From Microbacterium sp. No. 7 (lineage in GTDB: Bacteria; Actinomycetota; Actinomycetes; Actinomycetales; Microbacteriaceae): DNA of 64,000 nucleotides. Below, in pieces: positions 63,149-64,000 of the stretch. The position numbers and the translations under genes are program-made. Location: the NCBI RefSeq assembly GCF_001314225.1, contig NZ_CP012697.1, forward strand, positions 4,535,047 to 4,599,046, read 5' to 3'. Below the pieces are notes generated by a model that was not told the origin of the DNA, did not search any database, and saw nothing but the letters and a program-made list of their open reading frames with translations. Each line of letters begins with the position of its first letter. Position 1 is the stretch's first letter.

Positions 63149-63499
63149 TCAGTCCTTTCTGGAAGGCACGACGAACCCGTGCCTGGTCAGCTGGTATCGG
63201 AAGTTCGGATGCAGCGGCACGTCGTCGATGCCGCCGGCGGCCCACGGGTGGCAGCGCGCCAGCCGTGCGGCGGTGAGTCCCGTGCCCTTCACGAGTCCGT
63301 GCTGCTGCACGGCGCCGACGGCGTAGGCGGAGCACGACGGGTAGTACTTGCACACGTCGCCGTAGAGGTGCGAGATCGTGGCGCGATAGGAGTGCAGCAG
63401 CGCGAGTCCGAGGTTGCGGGGGAGCAGCGGAACGGAGGAGGCGAGACCGGATGCCGTCAGCTCTCCGCTGCCCAGGGCGTACGACGGAAGCGCGCTCAC
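63149..63499 (-). CDS. yidD: Membrane protein insertion efficiency factor YidD
   Basis: In this 116-residue protein the family core is [53 protein letters not shown], with the three cysteines typical of YidD. The first 30 residues are not conserved, so an internal start is possible. The ATG at 63499 overlaps the rnpA stop by 4 bp, and yidC follows after 4 bp. It assists YidC-dependent insertion at the inner membrane face. Confidence 0.93.
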   Translation of the reverse strand: MSALPSYALGSGELTASGLASSVPLLPRNLGLALLHSYRATISHLYGDVCKYYPSCSAYAVGAVQQHGLVKGTGLTAARLARCHPWAAGGIDDVPLHPNFRYQLTRHGFVVPSRKD

Positions 63500-63834
63500 G
63501 CCGCCGCCCTCTTCATGAGGCAGCGGTCGACATCACGCTGCAACGCACGAAAATCCGCGGTCGCCGACGAGGGCAACGCGCGGATCACGACGTCGACGCC
63601 GTCGGCGAGGCGCGGAAGGCTGCGGGCGCAGACGTCCTTCAGACGACGTCGCACGGTGTTGCGGACCACCGCGCCTCCCACCTGCTTGCTCACGATGAAG
63701 CCGAATCGCGAGGGACGGGCCTCGCCCGTGATCACGATGTAGGTGACCGTATGGGCTCCGGCGCACCGGGAACCCCCGCGGACGACGGCCTTGTACTCCG
63801 CCCCGCGGGTGATGCGATTCCCGCGCGCCAGCAC
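63496..63834 (-). CDS. rnpA: Ribonuclease P protein component
   Basis: This small basic protein of 112 residues binds RNase P RNA and helps mature tRNA 5' ends. It begins [11 protein letters not shown] and contains [27 protein letters not shown], the RNR motif region of the family, then [15 protein letters not shown]. The start is GTG at 63834, only 10 bp after the rpmH stop. The position directly after rpmH is the near-universal arrangement next to the replication origin. Confidence 0.96.
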   Translation of the reverse strand: MLARGNRITRGAEYKAVVRGGSRCAGAHTVTYIVITGEARPSRFGFIVSKQVGGAVVRNTVRRRLKDVCARSLPRLADGVDVVIRALPSSATADFRALQRDVDRCLMKRAAA

Positions 63835-63844
63835 CCGGACCGCG

Positions 63845-63982
63845 TCAGGCCGACAGCTCGGTGCGGCCCTTGGCGCGGCGGGCCGAGAGGATGGCGCGGC
63901 CGGCGCGCGTGCGCATGCGGGCGCGGAAGCCGTGCTTCTTGGCGCGGCGGCGGTTGTTGGGCTGGAACGTGCGCTTGCTCAT
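63845..63982 (-). CDS. rpmH: 50S ribosomal protein L34
   Basis: The reverse-strand frame from ATG 63982 to TGA 63845 encodes 45 residues: [20 protein letters not shown] and then [20 protein letters not shown] before TELSA. This is the complete, highly basic L34 with its conserved HGFR block. Its promoter and the dnaA-oriC region are expected just beyond the right edge. Confidence 0.98.
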   Translation of the reverse strand: MSKRTFQPNNRRRAKKHGFRARMRTRAGRAILSARRAKGRTELSA

Positions 63983-64000
63983 GAGATCACTCCGGATCGG

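Overview
The window is high-GC DNA from an actinobacterium, most likely a member of the Microbacteriaceae (Microbacterium-like). The basis is the very GC-rich third codon positions, a mycoredoxin-type glutaredoxin, a MurJ-TrxB-TrxA-ParBA-RsmG-KhpB-YidC-YidD-RnpA-RpmH gene order, and interspersed hairpin repeats ending in CTACTCAACCAGCGG. The right edge stops just short of where dnaA and oriC would be expected, so the window is one origin-flanking arm of the chromosome. This placement is inferred from gene order; no oriC is visible in the window.

Layout. 1-15.4 kb holds housekeeping and stress genes: a degenerate resolvase-like protein, a CPA1 antiporter, malate dehydrogenase, a YpfJ-type zinc peptidase coupled to proline iminopeptidase, an unusual P2-like P-type ATPase, an aldehyde dehydrogenase/GMC oxidoreductase operon behind a TetR-type palindrome, a mycoredoxin coupled to a GT2-GtrA glycosyltransferase, and a membrane protein. 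15.4-22.7 kb is a peptide/nickel-type ABC importer with two tandem binding lipoproteins and a fused double ATPase. 22.9-24.0 kb is a Fic protein split by a frameshift. 24.1-27.7 kb is an acetaldehyde dehydrogenase-type system (regulator, ALDH, DUF779). 27.8-31.4 kb holds MalQ, a VOC protein and a DUF1361 membrane protein. 31.5-35.6 kb is a GAF-LuxR regulator, an MHS-type transporter and an acyl-CoA ligase, with matching C5-6/G6 palindromes ahead of the regulator and the transporter.

35.7-46.0 kb is an all-minus-strand catabolic cluster: two SDRs, an M20 AbgB-like amidohydrolase, an M19-like dipeptidase, a complete Liv-type ABC importer with fused permeases, and a double-unit Lrp/AsnC regulator. 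It looks like an acquired uptake-and-hydrolysis module for an amide- or peptide-like compound. 46.3-55.8 kb is core: CCA-adding enzyme, CorA, a methyltransferase, DUF6049, MurJ and the thioredoxin pair. 56.2-64.0 kb is the origin-proximal block.

The most striking structure is the centromere between parA and rsmG. Six perfect copies and one imperfect copy of the ParB site GTTTCACGTGAAAC are spaced about 210-400 bp apart. Most alternate with an interspersed hairpin repeat, so that the array reads as a tandem amplification of a hairpin-plus-parS unit. One parS also supplies the last codons and the stop of a small GIY-YIG nuclease gene. Elsewhere, three families of short periodic inverted repeats (20-21 bp period, two of them sharing the core GCGAGRGTGC) fill intergenic gaps. 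No rRNA, tRNA, insertion sequence, prophage or CRISPR array was found.
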